A stretch of DNA of 64,000 nucleotides from Shewanella litorisediminis (GCF_016834455.1 NZ_CP069213.1:112001-176000), one strand, 5' to 3'. Counted from the stretch's first letter, positions 10,210 to 20,566 are shown. Made by a program: numbers and translations. The notes: a model not told the origin generated them from the letters alone.

Positions 10210-12009
10210 TCAGAGCAAATCGGCAAAGGGCTGGATATAGACCCTGCTGCCGACAGCCAACTGTTCGTCGGGCTCTGCGAGCACTATCAGGCAGTTACCT
10301 TTCACCATGGAGCTCAACATCCCGGAACCCTGTGCGCCTGTGGTTTTCACATGAAGCTGGCCATCATCACCCAGATAGTAAATACCCCGGAAAAACTCGG
10401 TGCGACCCGCACGGCTTCTGAGCGCCTCGTCGGTGATGGCGGGGATAAACTTGGGCTGATAGTCTTTTTCACCGGCGAGTTTACGCAGGGCCGGCTGCAC
10501 GAATTGCAGGAAAGACACCATCACGGCCACGGGGTTGCCGGGCAGGCCAAAAAACAGGGCCTGGTTGATTTCACCAAAGGCCAGCGGCCTTCCCGGGCGC
10601 ATGTTGATGCGCCAAAAGCCAATTTGTCCAAGCTTCGCCAGCGCCGTCTTGATGTAGTCGGCATCGCCCACCGACACGCCGCCAGAGCTTATCACCACAT
10701 CTGCACAGCTTGCGCCCTGCTCGAGGGCCGCCATCAGGCTGGCTTCTGAGTCTTCGATAATACCAAGGTCAATCACCTCACAGCCCAGACGTTTGGCCAT
10801 GTTTTTGATGGTGAAGCGATTAGAGTCGTAGATACAACTTGGCGCGAGGGGTTCTCCCGGGGCACTGACTTCATCGCCGGTGGAAAATACAGCCACCCTT
10901 GGACGACGTTTTACCTGCACCTTATCAAAACCCAGCGACGCCAACAGGCCGGTGGCGGCGGCATCGATGCGCTCGCCTGCGCCAAGTGCCACTGCACCTT
11001 TGGCAATGTCTTCTCCGGCGAGGCGCACATGCTGACCGACGTCCAGCTTGCCCTGCAGCGACACAGTATCGCCTCTGTCATCGGCAAGCTCCCGCGGCTG
11101 CACCGTATCGGCACCCTCGGGCAGTGGCGCGCCTGTCATAATACGTACCGCCTCACCGGGCTGGACGACGCCTGCAAAACCGTGTCCGGCAAAGGAGGCG
11201 CCAACAATATTGAGCGCGTCCGGCATGGGGTCGGCAAAGCGGAAAGCAAATCCATCCATGGCCGAATTGGTTTGCTGGGGCACGTCCACCGGCGAGATGG
11301 CGTCGCTGGCCAGTACCCTGCCATCAAGCTCATCCAGCGGCGCCAGTTCGGTTTCACTGACCGGGGTGACTTTGGCGAGAATGGCGTCCATACCCTGACG
11401 GACCGACAGGGTTTTGCTCATATCTGCTTCGCAGCCGCAAGCAGGGGCCAGGGGTAATGACGGCGTGGCCGGGCACCAATCGGCAATATATCGCTGCACA
11501 AAATCAGCGATTTCGGCCACATTGTTGATATCGAGTCTTGGCAGGTCGGACGGCAACTGGGTGTCACCACAGCAGGCCACGGCAAGAATATCCGGGTCCT
11601 GGGTATGGATAAAAGGCTTGCCGTGGGCGGCCCGGTGCAGCTCTATCTTGGGCAGCGACAGCTTTTTAAAGCCCTCTACCAGCACTATATCTACCTTGTC
11701 TGCTTCGATTTGATTCAGCAGATGGGGCAGCTCGGGGTCTGAGTCTCTGGCATCTTCTGTCATCAGTGCCCAACGCACATGGGAGGCAACCAACATCTGT
11801 CGTGCACCGGCCTTGCGCAGCTCGTAGCTGTCTTTGCCGGGAATATCCACATCAAAGTCGTGGTGGGCATGCTTAACGACAGCCAGCTTTAAGCCGCGGC
11901 GATTGAGCTCGGGGATGAGCTTCAACAGGAGTGTGGTTTTACCTGTGCCACTGTAGGCACAAAATCCCAGTACAGGCACGGGAAGGGGATTGCGAAAGGC
12001 TGTCGTCAT
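10210..12009 (-). CDS. mobB-moeA: MobB-MoeA fusion protein
   Basis: 599 residues joining two cofactor enzymes. Residues 1-175 are MobB, a GTPase that assists guanine dinucleotide attachment, with P-loop [10 protein letters not shown] and VLVEGFKKL. About residues 195-599 are MoeA, which inserts the metal into adenylylated molybdopterin: NSAMDGFAFR, IMTGAPLPEGADTV, FSTGDEV and SGGVSVGDADYIK are present. ATG 12009 is chosen over GTG 12015 because GAGGTGAGC gives the correct spacing. A cysteine pair (ACGCEAD) sits in the linker. The gene lies between mobA and moaA in the tungstate operon. A second, unfused moeA is at 25860-27101. Confidence 0.95.
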   Translation of the reverse strand: MTTAFRNPLPVPVLGFCAYSGTGKTTLLLKLIPELNRRGLKLAVVKHAHHDFDVDIPGKDSYELRKAGARQMLVASHVRWALMTEDARDSDPELPHLLNQIEADKVDIVLVEGFKKLSLPKIELHRAAHGKPFIHTQDPDILAVACCGDTQLPSDLPRLDINNVAEIADFVQRYIADWCPATPSLPLAPACGCEADMSKTLSVRQGMDAILAKVTPVSETELAPLDELDGRVLASDAISPVDVPQQTNSAMDGFAFRFADPMPDALNIVGASFAGHGFAGVVQPGEAVRIMTGAPLPEGADTVQPRELADDRGDTVSLQGKLDVGQHVRLAGEDIAKGAVALGAGERIDAAATGLLASLGFDKVQVKRRPRVAVFSTGDEVSAPGEPLAPSCIYDSNRFTIKNMAKRLGCEVIDLGIIEDSEASLMAALEQGASCADVVISSGGVSVGDADYIKTALAKLGQIGFWRINMRPGRPLAFGEINQALFFGLPGNPVAVMVSFLQFVQPALRKLAGEKDYQPKFIPAITDEALRSRAGRTEFFRGIYYLGDDGQLHVKTTGAQGSGMLSSMVKGNCLIVLAEPDEQLAVGSRVYIQPFADLL

Positions 12010-12024
12010 GCTCACCTCAAAAAA

Positions 12025-12615
12025 TCACTGTGTCAGCGCCTTGGATAGTTGTTCTATTTGCTCTGGCGTGTTGACGTTTACAAAGGCATTGGGCTGGTCG
12101 GCAAAGGGCACCACGGCCACCTTGTGTTTGGCGTACCAAAAATCAATTTTGCGCTCACCGGCCGCTAAAAAAGCCTTCATGGAATCGCGCAGTGATGGCT
12201 TGAGCAGCATCACCACGGGTTGTTCATACTCGCCATCGCTGGCCACGGCGAGTTCCGCCGCTTCGGCCTCCAGCGCGGCGGCCATCCTTGCCACCAGGTC
12301 TGCGGGCAGGCAAGGGCAGTCACAGGGGACGACCAGCAGCAGATCGGCCTCGGTTTTCCCCATGGCGGTTACCATGCCGGCGAGGGGCCCCAAAAAGCCG
12401 CTGTCTTCATCACCAAATACGCAGTCGGCAAACTCAGCATACAGGTTTTGATTGCGGTTGGCGTTGATCAGGATCTCCTTAACCTGAGGCTGAATGCGTG
12501 AAATGGCATGTTCAATCATGGGTTTGCCAAGGAGCTCTACCAGCCCCTTGTCCTGGCCGCCCATGCGACGGGCCTGGCCGCCGGCGAGGATAACGGCATC
12601 AATGCGCAAGGACAT
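12025..12615 (-). CDS. mobA: Molybdenum cofactor guanylyltransferase
   Basis: 196 residues. MobA transfers GMP from GTP to Mo- or W-molybdopterin to give the bis-MGD cofactor used by enzymes of the DMSO reductase family. The N-terminal nucleotide-binding motif [19 protein letters not shown] is complete, and [11 protein letters not shown] supplies the metal-binding aspartate. The start overlaps the end of the upstream tupC gene by 17 bases, and mobB-moeA follows after 15 bases, so these genes are translationally linked. All are on the minus strand. Confidence 0.95.
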   Translation of the reverse strand: MSLRIDAVILAGGQARRMGGQDKGLVELLGKPMIEHAISRIQPQVKEILINANRNQNLYAEFADCVFGDEDSGFLGPLAGMVTAMGKTEADLLLVVPCDCPCLPADLVARMAAALEAEAAELAVASDGEYEQPVVMLLKPSLRDSMKAFLAAGERKIDFWYAKHKVAVVPFADQPNAFVNVNTPEQIEQLSKALTQ

Positions 12616-13291
12616 ATTCGCTTTCCTGTGGTTGTGGAGGTTTGACTTCGAGGCGGCCGGTGAGGATATGGCCGTCCTGGATCAGCCAGTGGTGTTGGCA
12701 CAGTGCCGTTAAGCGGCCGTGCTGGTGGCTGGCTATCAGCAGGCCCGTGCCGTCTGCCTTGAGCTGCTGTGTCATGGCGAGCACCAGCTCGCGGGAGTCC
12801 TTGTCCATATTTGACACGGGTTCATCGAGCATCAGCAGTCTGGGTCTGAGTAGCCAGGCGCGGGCAATGGCGAGGCGCTGGCGCTCGCCGCCGGACAAGT
12901 GGCTCGCCTGACTTTGTTTAAGGTGCCCCAGCTGGGCCATGGCCAGCGCCTTTTCGATACGGGAGTCTTCCTGGCATCCCAATTTAAGGGCAAGGTGCAG
13001 GTTTTCCAGCACTGTGCCTTCAAACAGGTAAGGATGCTGGTGCAGGTATACGGCGCAGCCATGGAGCTTACTCTTTTGCCACAGGCCGCGGGATGGAAAT
13101 CCTTCTGCGGTTATTGTGCCCTGGGAGGGAGTCAGCAAACCGGCGAGGATTTTCATCAGTGTGGTTTTGCCGCTGCCGTTGTCACCCATCAGGTAAATAC
13201 AGTCACCCTCGGCGAAGGTTAAATTGGCCGAATGGAACAGTCTTCTTTTGCCGAAGGCAATGCCCACATCATGGGCAAGTATCCTCGCCAT
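12599..13291 (-). CDS. tupC: Tungstate ABC transporter, ATP-binding protein
   Basis: 230 residues, a compact ABC ATPase. Walker A is [13 protein letters not shown] near residue 35, the signature is [15 protein letters not shown], and Walker B is [12 protein letters not shown]. It lacks the extra C-terminal regulatory domain seen in ModC, as expected for TupC. It energises uptake by the permease encoded directly upstream, with which its start overlaps (ATGA). It overlaps mobA at its 3' end. Assignment to tungstate rests on the TupA-type binding protein two genes upstream. Confidence 0.9.
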   Translation of the reverse strand: MARILAHDVGIAFGKRRLFHSANLTFAEGDCIYLMGDNGSGKTTLMKILAGLLTPSQGTITAEGFPSRGLWQKSKLHGCAVYLHQHPYLFEGTVLENLHLALKLGCQEDSRIEKALAMAQLGHLKQSQASHLSGGERQRLAIARAWLLRPRLLMLDEPVSNMDKDSRELVLAMTQQLKADGTGLLIASHQHGRLTALCQHHWLIQDGHILTGRLEVKPPQPQESEYVLAH

Positions 13292-13998
13292 CAGTGACTC
13301 CTTACCTGATTCTTACCCCTGAGATTCCCCAGGGCAAAGTTCATAATAATCGCCAGAAACAGCAGCACCAGTCCCAGAGCTATTGCCTGAGCAAAGTCCC
13401 CCTTGCTGGTTTCCAGTGCAATGGCGGTGGGAATATTGCGGGTGACGTATTCGATATTGCCGCCGACCATCATGGAGCAACCCACCTCAGTCACAATGCG
13501 GGAAAATGCGGCGATAACGGCCAGCAGCAAGGGGCCGCGCAGCTCGCCGCTGACCATGAGTATGGCCCTGGGCAGTGAGGCACCCAAAGTAAGGGCGGTT
13601 TCCCATGCGCGCCTGTCTGCGCTGGTAAAGGCAGCCTGGCTCATGGCTATCAGCACTGGGGCGCAAATCAGCATTTGCCCTAGGATCATCCCCTGCTGGG
13701 TAAAGAGCCAGCGCAGGTCGCCCAAAGGCCCCATGCGGGTCAGCAGCAAATACACCAACAAACCAATCACCACCGTGGGGATGGATTGCAGTGTTTGCAC
13801 CAGATTAAGGACAAAGTGACGGCCGGGAAACTGCTTGAAGGCCAGCACAAAGCCCAGCAGCATCGAAGGGAGCAGGGTGATCAGCAAGGCCGCAAGGGAA
13901 ACGCCAAAAGACACCCAGATAATCGACCAAAGGTCTTTATCGAGGGAAAATAGCAGGCCCAGGGCCTGCTGTATCAGTTCAAACCAACTTTGACTCAT
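13291..13998 (-). CDS. tupB: Tungstate ABC transporter, permease
   Basis: 235 residues with about five or six hydrophobic segments. The inner-membrane permease motif that docks on the ATPase is visible around RAWETALTLGASLPRAI (EAA-type loop, near residue 130). TupB forms the channel for tungstate brought by TupA. Start and stop codons overlap by four bases with tupA (upstream) and by an ATGA with tupC (downstream), giving strict coupling of the three transporter genes. Confidence 0.9.
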   Translation of the reverse strand: MSQSWFELIQQALGLLFSLDKDLWSIIWVSFGVSLAALLITLLPSMLLGFVLAFKQFPGRHFVLNLVQTLQSIPTVVIGLLVYLLLTRMGPLGDLRWLFTQQGMILGQMLICAPVLIAMSQAAFTSADRRAWETALTLGASLPRAILMVSGELRGPLLLAVIAAFSRIVTEVGCSMMVGGNIEYVTRNIPTAIALETSKGDFAQAIALGLVLLFLAIIMNFALGNLRGKNQVRSH

Positions 13999-14807
13999 TG
14001 ACGATAAGTGGCCTTGAAGAGCTGCTCTCCCTGTACCTTAAATTCACTGATCATCTTCTGTCCTTCGGCGCTGATCAGCCAGTCACTCAGTGCCTTGGCA
14101 CCCTTGTGGTTCAGATTGGGGTGCTTGGCAGCATTAATCAGGATGACCTGATAGGGGTTGGCCAGGGTGGCGCCGCCTTCAAAATCGATATCCAGATCCA
14201 GCTTGCCCTTGTAAGCGATATACGTGCCACGATCGGTCAGGGTGTAGCCCTGCAGCTCGTTGGTCATCAGCAGGGTTTTGCCCATGCCCTGGCCCACGGA
14301 AGTGTAGCCCTTGAACTCAGGCTTCACATTGGCGGCTTGCCAAATCTTCAGTTCTTTCTTGTGGGTGCCCGAGTCATCGCCACGGGAAATAAAAGGTACG
14401 CCGGCAGCGGCAATTTTACCGAAGGCCTCTTCGGCGCTGGTGCTGCCTTTAATATTGGCGGGGTCATTCTTGGGTCCCAGGATGACGAAGTCGTTTTCCA
14501 TGATGCCACGGGGTTCGCTTCCAAACCCTTCTTCAACAAACTTGGCTTCGGCAGCGGGGGCATGGGTCATCACCAGGTCAACGTCACCCTGACGGCCCAG
14601 CGCCAGCGCTTTACCTGTACCCGTGGCGATAACCTGTACCTTGTAGCCACTGTGGGCTTCAAAGGTGGGCAGCAGTTCTTTCAGCAGGCCTGAGTTTTCT
14701 GTGCTGGTGGTGGTGGCCAGCTTTATCACTTCTTCGGCCTGTACAGGGGCGATACTCAACAGGGTGGCCGTAAGGGCTGCGCCCAAAATATGTTTGGTGT
14801 AGAACAT
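13995..14807 (-). CDS. tupA: Tungstate-binding periplasmic protein
   Basis: 270 residues. A signal peptide ends at VQA near residue 24, and the mature protein begins EEVIKLATTTSTENSGLL. The TTTS motif directly after the first strand is the hallmark of TupA proteins, which bind tungstate far better than molybdate; ModA and WtpA lack it. Further family blocks are GRQGDVDLVMTHAPAAE and SRGDDSGTHKKE. The ribosome site AAGGAGAAAGC is strong. It is the first gene of the cofactor operon, preceded by a sigma54-type promoter. Preference for tungstate over molybdate is inferred from the family. Confidence 0.92.
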   Translation of the reverse strand: MFYTKHILGAALTATLLSIAPVQAEEVIKLATTTSTENSGLLKELLPTFEAHSGYKVQVIATGTGKALALGRQGDVDLVMTHAPAAEAKFVEEGFGSEPRGIMENDFVILGPKNDPANIKGSTSAEEAFGKIAAAGVPFISRGDDSGTHKKELKIWQAANVKPEFKGYTSVGQGMGKTLLMTNELQGYTLTDRGTYIAYKGKLDLDIDFEGGATLANPYQVILINAAKHPNLNHKGAKALSDWLISAEGQKMISEFKVQGEQLFKATYRQ

Positions 14808-14883
14808 GCTTTCTCCTTGGCTTTACTTCGTCGCCTTCAAATCGGGCCCGACAGACATTGCGGGCAAATAGCGCCATACCATT

Positions 14884-14900
14884 AGCAATTTGAGTGCCAA
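14884..14900 (-). promoter_or_regulatory. Sigma54 (-24/-12) promoter of the tup-moco operon
   Basis: On the minus strand TTGGCAC is followed by five bases and TTGCT, an almost perfect match to the sigma54 consensus TTGGCACG-N4-TTGCW, with exactly ten bases between the GG and GC pairs. Transcription would start near 14873, leaving a leader of about 65 bases before tupA. The divergent gene encodes a sigma54 activator. Function is inferred from the motif only. Confidence 0.75.
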
Positions 14901-14917
14901 AGAATATATAGGGATTT

Positions 14918-14948
14918 GCTTCACATTCCTGTCGGCAAATTGTGAAGC
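14918..14948. promoter_or_regulatory. Inverted repeat, candidate activator site
   Basis: GCTTCACA and TGTGAAGC form perfect eight-base arms separated by 15 bases, centred about 60 bases upstream of the predicted tupA transcription start. A short palindrome, GACAAATTGTC at 14976-14986, lies further upstream at about -108, in the usual range for sigma54 activators. Both lie between tupA and the divergent response-regulator gene and could be its binding sites. Confidence 0.5.
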
Positions 14949-15082
14949 AGCTCCCAAGTGCGACAAAAACCTTCAGACAAATTGTCCCAACGCTCACTTT
15001 AGCTGGTCCATAGTGACCTATCGACCATTTTCCGGTGATAGAATGACCGCATTATGCGTCAAAATGTCCAGAAGAAGACAAG

Positions 15083-16465
<1,383 letters not shown>

Positions 16466-16467
16466 CC

Positions 16468-18594
16468 ATGTCCTTCTTCACCCAATTGTTTGGTGTTAAT
16501 TGGCGCCAAATGCAGGCTAAGGTGCGCTACCGCATTCTCATTCTTACTCTGCTGCCAATATTACTGACCCTGGTGAGCCTGGTGTTTATTACCATCTACT
16601 GGAACATCAGCTACACAGGGCAGCAGCTGTTTATGAAGGTAAAAGCCGACCTCACGGTGGCCAACAACACCCTCGAACAGGTCCAGAGGAGGCAGGAAAA
16701 AGAGCTGGAGAATCTGCTGCAGTCCTGGGAGTTCCAAAACTTTTTCCGTGCCGCTCAAGGCGATAAACTGCAGCTTGCCACCGACTTCAATGCGTTTTTG
16801 GCCGAGCGTCAGGTTGCCATGGATTTGGACTTTTTACGGCTCATTAATGTAGAGCGAGCCGCGGCCGATCCTGACTTGCGCCATTTACTGACCAAGGTGA
16901 AAGGTGGCGAGCCTTACACAGGCCTGATGGTGCTTTCGTCAAAACGCCTTGCGCGGTTGGATCCGGTATTGGCCGAGCGAGCCAGGCTGGCGCTGTTGCC
17001 CACGCCCCGCGCCGATGTCCCCGACAGGGAAGCTGAAGACAGGGGAATGTTGAGCCGCAGCCTGATGCCTATCGTCGACAGCGAGGGTGAAGTAGCCTGG
17101 TATCTGGACGGCGGCACCCTGCTGAACCGGGATACCCGCATTGTCGACCACATCCGCGATCTGGTGTACGACAAGGGCACATTGCCTGAACGTTCCATCG
17201 GCACAGTTACTATCTTTTTGGACAATGTGCGTATCAGCACCAACGTGCCGCTGCACTTCTTCCCCCGGGATGGCGAAGACAAGGGGAGGGCGCTGGGCAG
17301 CCTGGTGTCCGAAGAGGTTAAGCACAAGGTGCTGACACAGGGGCAGACCTGGGTCGACAGAGCCTTTGTTTACAACGACTGGTTTATCTCTGCCTATGCG
17401 CCATTAACCGATGTGCGCGGTGAACGTATCGGCATGATCTACACCGGATTTTCCGAAGCGCCTTTTATCCATAATTATCTGCTTAATATCATAGAGCTGG
17501 GCACCATCTTGATGTTGGTGCTGCTGGTCTCCGGCATGTTGGTGTATCGGGGGGCTTATAGTCTGCTGCAGCCTATTGAGCGTATCCACCATGTGGTGAA
17601 GGCAGTGCAGTCTGGCCGTAATGTGCGCATCGGTGAATTGGGGCTGGAGAAAGACAACGAGCTTGCCAACCTGGCGGAGCAGTTTGATCGCATGCTCGAC
17701 CTGCTGCAAAGGCGCAACGCACAGATCCAGTCTGCTGCCGAGCAGCTGGAATTAAAAGTGGAAGAGCGCACCCGCAGTTTGCAGGAAAAGACCGAAGAGC
17801 TGCAGCGTAACGTGTCGCTGCTCAACGAAACCCGCGCCCAGCTGGTCACCAACGAAAAACTCACGGCACTGGGTGAGCTTACTGCGGGTATTGCCCACGA
17901 AATCAATAATCCCACGGCGGTGATCCTCGGCAACATGGAACTGCTGCGCTCTGAGCTTGGTGACAAGGCAGGGCAGGTAGAGGAGGAAATCGACCTGGTT
18001 ATCCAGCAGGTTGGCCGCATAAGCACCATCATTCGCAGCCTGCTGCAGTACAGCCGCCCCGGTGAGTTCAATGCGCCGCTGGAGATGCACCAGATTACTC
18101 CCATCATCGAAGAGATGCTGGTATTGGTGCGCCATTCCATCAAAAAGCAGGACGTGGTGCTGCATCAGGAACTCAACGCCAGTTATCCGGTACAAATCAA
18201 CCGGCCTCAGCTGTTGCAGGTTTTGATTAATCTTGTGGTTAACGCAGCCCATGCCATGGATGGAAAAGGACGGATTTGGATCCGCACCTACGACTGGGTG
18301 GTGCAGGACGAGCCGGTTGGGGTCAAGATTGAAATCGAAGATGAGGGCTGTGGTATTGCCGCTGAGCAGCTTGGCCGTATCTTTGACCCCTTTTACACCA
18401 CTCGACCGGATGGCACGGGTTTGGGGTTGTCTTTGAGCTACGGCATTATCAAACGGATTGGCGGCACAATTGAAGTGACCTCCACATTGGGCAAAGGCAC
18501 CCTCTTTACCATAGGCCTTTACCATGAGGCGAGGGAAGAGAGCGGCTTGAATCCATACGAGGGCTTGATGCTGGGCGCCGGTGGACTGGCCTGA
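16468..18594 (+). CDS. Sensor histidine kinase with periplasmic Cache domain
   Basis: 708 residues. Transmembrane segments at about 21-44 and 337-360 bracket a 290-residue periplasmic region that looks like a Cache ligand-binding domain (TVTIFLDNVRISTNV, GQTWVDRAFVYNDWFISAYAPL). HAMP (about 362-415) and a coiled coil (415-465) lead to the H-box ELTAGIAHEINNPT with His477 and an ATPase domain (NLVVNAAHAM, DEGCGI, GTGLGLSLSYGI). It starts three bases after the regulator gene and is its obvious partner. The ligand is unknown; tungstate, molybdate or an anaerobic substrate would fit the context. Confidence 0.92.
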   Translation: MSFFTQLFGVNWRQMQAKVRYRILILTLLPILLTLVSLVFITIYWNISYTGQQLFMKVKADLTVANNTLEQVQRRQEKELENLLQSWEFQNFFRAAQGDKLQLATDFNAFLAERQVAMDLDFLRLINVERAAADPDLRHLLTKVKGGEPYTGLMVLSSKRLARLDPVLAERARLALLPTPRADVPDREAEDRGMLSRSLMPIVDSEGEVAWYLDGGTLLNRDTRIVDHIRDLVYDKGTLPERSIGTVTIFLDNVRISTNVPLHFFPRDGEDKGRALGSLVSEEVKHKVLTQGQTWVDRAFVYNDWFISAYAPLTDVRGERIGMIYTGFSEAPFIHNYLLNIIELGTILMLVLLVSGMLVYRGAYSLLQPIERIHHVVKAVQSGRNVRIGELGLEKDNELANLAEQFDRMLDLLQRRNAQIQSAAEQLELKVEERTRSLQEKTEELQRNVSLLNETRAQLVTNEKLTALGELTAGIAHEINNPTAVILGNMELLRSELGDKAGQVEEEIDLVIQQVGRISTIIRSLLQYSRPGEFNAPLEMHQITPIIEEMLVLVRHSIKKQDVVLHQELNASYPVQINRPQLLQVLINLVVNAAHAMDGKGRIWIRTYDWVVQDEPVGVKIEIEDEGCGIAAEQLGRIFDPFYTTRPDGTGLGLSLSYGIIKRIGGTIEVTSTLGKGTLFTIGLYHEAREESGLNPYEGLMLGAGGLA

Positions 18595-18606
18595 AACGGA
18601 GTAAGT

Positions 18607-18714
18607 AAAAAAAAGCCGGACGCTGAGTCCGGCCACAAAAGTGTGTGAGCAATGTCGTGCATGTTAACTCGGAGGCACCGACCCACTTGCAGAGCGGTGA
18701 TGAGTTTGGAACGC
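18607..18714 (-). ncRNA. ryhB1: RyhB iron-responsive small RNA, copy 1
   Basis: The minus strand contains GCACGACATTGCTCACA (18644-18660), the invariant target-pairing core of E. coli RyhB. It is followed by a rho-independent terminator (GCCGGAC/GTCCGGC stem at 18615-18633 with eight Ts on the RNA strand). The likely 5' end is at the GCGTTCC block near 18714, placed by comparison with copy 2. The predicted length is about 108 nt. RyhB pairs with mRNAs of iron-using proteins with the help of Hfq. It lies downstream of the kinase gene on the opposite strand. Confidence 0.9.
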
Positions 18715-18721
18715 ATCTAAA

Positions 18722-18736
18722 TAATAATCATTCTCA
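18722..18736 (-). promoter_or_regulatory. Fur box of ryhB1
   Basis: The sequence TAATAATCATTCTCA fits the 7-1-7 Fur box (TGATAAT-N-ATTATCA) with three mismatches. It overlaps a plausible promoter (TTGCAT, 16 bases, TATTAT on the minus strand) just upstream of the predicted sRNA start, so iron-loaded Fur would block transcription. Confidence 0.75.
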
Positions 18737-18750
18737 TTTTTAATGCAAGC

Positions 18751-19186
18751 ACTTTTGTGACTTTTTATTCTCTTTACCCTTTGTTGACTCTCTCAGAGGT
18801 TATCATCAAGTGCGCTCCAGGGAGCCGGATAATCTGCCTGACTCCCGGCAAGCATAAGCCAGCCATTGGCCCTGAAGTCCGGCATCCCCGGCTCAAACCC
18901 TGCTTGTTGAGTGTAGCCTCGTCTGCTTCTTCACTGTGGCTTAGCCTGTTTACGACTGAGTCAACTCATGCAAAGCAATCCAACCTCGCACCCTCAGACC
19001 TGCAGCGCTTTATTCTCGCCAGGCACCTTCAGGTGTCGCTCTATATCAACGCGGCACTTAACAGCACTCGGCAAGTTGCAGTGAAATGGCGGCTGCCGGA
19101 AACGAAAGGTGATGACGGTAGAGATGATGTCGGCAAGGCGGGTGAATTGGCGCTAATAACGTAAAAGATGGGCAAGCGCCAAAGAT
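18751..19186. other. Spacer between the two ryhB genes, no gene seen
   Basis: About 435 bases. A frame of 135 codons is open on the plus strand (18757-19164), but it lacks a ribosome site and its translation has no recognisable domain. An eight-base inverted repeat (TTGGCGCT at 19147-19154 and AGCGCCAA at 19175-19182) sits next to the ryhB2 terminator. Nothing else is supported. Confidence 0.5.
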
Positions 19187-19309
19187 AAAAAAAGAGCCGG
19201 GTCAAGGACCCGGCCACCAAATGAGTGTGTGAGCAATGTCGTGCTATGCAAACTCAGGAACACCATAACCCGAAGAATTCGCTTCAGTTAAGGATGAGTT
19301 TTGGAACGC
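19187..19309 (-). ncRNA. ryhB2: RyhB iron-responsive small RNA, copy 2
   Basis: This is a second copy of the same arrangement. The identical core GCACGACATTGCTCACA lies at 19228-19244, the terminator stem GCCGGGTC/GACCCGGC at 19196-19214 is followed by seven Ts, and the 5' block GCGTTCCAAAACTCATC resembles copy 1. The predicted length is about 123 nt. The middle section (about 19255-19295) differs from copy 1, so the two RNAs may have partly different targets. It lies downstream of the GNAT gene on the same strand but has its own promoter. Confidence 0.9.
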
Positions 19310-19316
19310 AAGTTAA

Positions 19317-19331
19317 CGATAATCATTATCA
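19317..19331 (-). promoter_or_regulatory. Fur box of ryhB2
   Basis: CGATAATCATTATCA matches the 7-1-7 Fur consensus at 14 of 15 positions, better than the ryhB1 box. It lies where the promoter of ryhB2 must be, with TTGCAA as a possible -35 element at 19338-19343. Confidence 0.85.
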
Positions 19332-19362
19332 ATTGCGTTTGCAAGTTATTTCTGCACCTTTC

Positions 19363-19824
19363 TCAGACAAGCGATTTTTGCAGACTGATTTTGTGTTCGG
19401 TCAGAGGCAATCCGGCGCCGTTAAGGTCGGTGATCTGATAGCGGTTTTGCACCAACATTGCCAGCATGGCTCCAAAGCGGTTAAGGGTTTTCACGCTCAA
19501 TTCGCTGTAACCCTGCTCAGTGGCCCAACGTTCCTGAACATCCAGCATCTGCTGTGCCAGCCCCAGTTTCCGGTAGTCCGGCAATACACCGCCAAGCCAG
19601 CTGTAGAAGGCTCCCGGCGCCCTCTGATAACCCAGTTTAAAGCCTGCCAATTCACCTTCAACATAGCAAAGCAGCAACAGGGCTGGTGCATCGCCAATAC
19701 GTTCCAACATGGCTTCACCGCTGACAGGGGCATCAAATTCAGGGATTTGTTGCATCAAGCCAGCAGTGATTTGGGCGTCGGCCAGCGTCAGTTGGGTAAC
19801 GGCCTGTATCTTAATGGAGTACAT
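19363..19824 (-). CDS. GNAT-family N-acetyltransferase
   Basis: 153 residues with a GNAT fold. The central acetyl-CoA region reads FYSWLGGVLPDYRKLGLAQQML (about residues 88-109), matching the R/Q-x-x-G-x-G/A loop in degenerate form: RKLGLA. The next strand contains LSVKTLNRFGAMLAML, the usual helix near the cofactor. The start has a GGGAGAAAAAG ribosome site. The substrate could be a small molecule or a protein amino group. It is followed downstream by the ryhB2 promoter and preceded by yhhQ on the same strand. Confidence 0.85.
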   Translation of the reverse strand: MYSIKIQAVTQLTLADAQITAGLMQQIPEFDAPVSGEAMLERIGDAPALLLLCYVEGELAGFKLGYQRAPGAFYSWLGGVLPDYRKLGLAQQMLDVQERWATEQGYSELSVKTLNRFGAMLAMLVQNRYQITDLNGAGLPLTEHKISLQKSLV

Positions 19825-19906
19825 CTTTTTCTCCCGGTGAAGATGCCGTCGCCCCGCGACGGCTGAACAAAAAAGCGCCGCATTATAACAGGTCTGGCCA
19901 GTTGGA

Positions 19907-20566
19907 TCAGCAGATTTGCTGCCGGGCCTCGGTTGCCAGGATCCTGTCCTGCAGGATGCGCAGCAGCATACCGTAGGCGGGCAAGAAAAGAGCGAGGCTT
20001 ACCAGCAACTTAAAGCCGTAGTCCACGGTGGCAATCTCAACCCAGTGTTCGGCCATAAAGGCATCGGTGGAGGCATAGAAGGCAACACTGAAAAACACCA
20101 GGGTATCCAACAGATTGCCGATGAGGGTCGATGCGGCCGGCGCCACCCACCAACGGCGGCTTTGACGAAGACGGTCAAATACCCTGATGTCCATCAGTTG
20201 CCCTACCAAGTAGGCTGCGAAGGAGGCAAAGGCGATACGGAAGACAAAGCTGTTGAACTCCATGGCGGCCGCGCCGCCCTGCCACTGACCCTGATGAAAG
20301 AGCACGCCCATAAAATAGGATATGAGCAGCGCAGGCATCATGGCACGGAAAATAATGCCACGGGCGGCTTGCTGGCCGAAAATCCGAACCGTCAGATCGG
20401 TCGCCAGATACACGAAGGGAAAACTGAAAGCACCCCAGGTGGTGTGAAAGCCAAACAGCTGAAAAGGAAGTTGAACCAGATAGTTACTGGCACTGATAAC
20501 CAGAATGTGAAATCCAGCCAACAGCAAAAGGGCGCGCCTGTACTGCGCGTGAGATAACTGCAACAT
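19907..20566 (-). CDS. yhhQ: Queuosine precursor transporter
   Basis: 219 residues with about six membrane segments. The family is VUT/YhhQ, which in E. coli imports 7-cyano- and 7-aminomethyl-7-deazaguanine for queuosine in tRNA. Diagnostic stretches are FPFVYLATDLTVRIFGQ (about residues 50-66), FASFAAYLVGQLMDI and STLIGNLLDTLVFF, with the conserved charged residues inside membrane helices. It is probably cotranscribed with the GNAT gene downstream (82 bases apart). I looked for a preQ1 riboswitch in the 270 bases upstream and saw none. Confidence 0.88.
   Translation of the reverse strand: MLQLSHAQYRRALLLLAGFHILVISASNYLVQLPFQLFGFHTTWGAFSFPFVYLATDLTVRIFGQQAARGIIFRAMMPALLISYFMGVLFHQGQWQGGAAAMEFNSFVFRIAFASFAAYLVGQLMDIRVFDRLRQSRRWWVAPAASTLIGNLLDTLVFFSVAFYASTDAFMAEHWVEIATVDYGFKLLVSLALFLPAYGMLLRILQDRILATEARQQIC

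Noticed and set aside
14808..15082. Moco riboswitch or ModE site upstream of tupA
   Set aside because: The moaA-motif stems and the CGTTATAT half-sites of ModE were looked for and not seen.
18757..19164. An open frame of 135 codons between the two ryhB genes
   Set aside because: No ribosome site, no recognisable domain and odd amino-acid composition; it is most likely a chance frame in the spacer.
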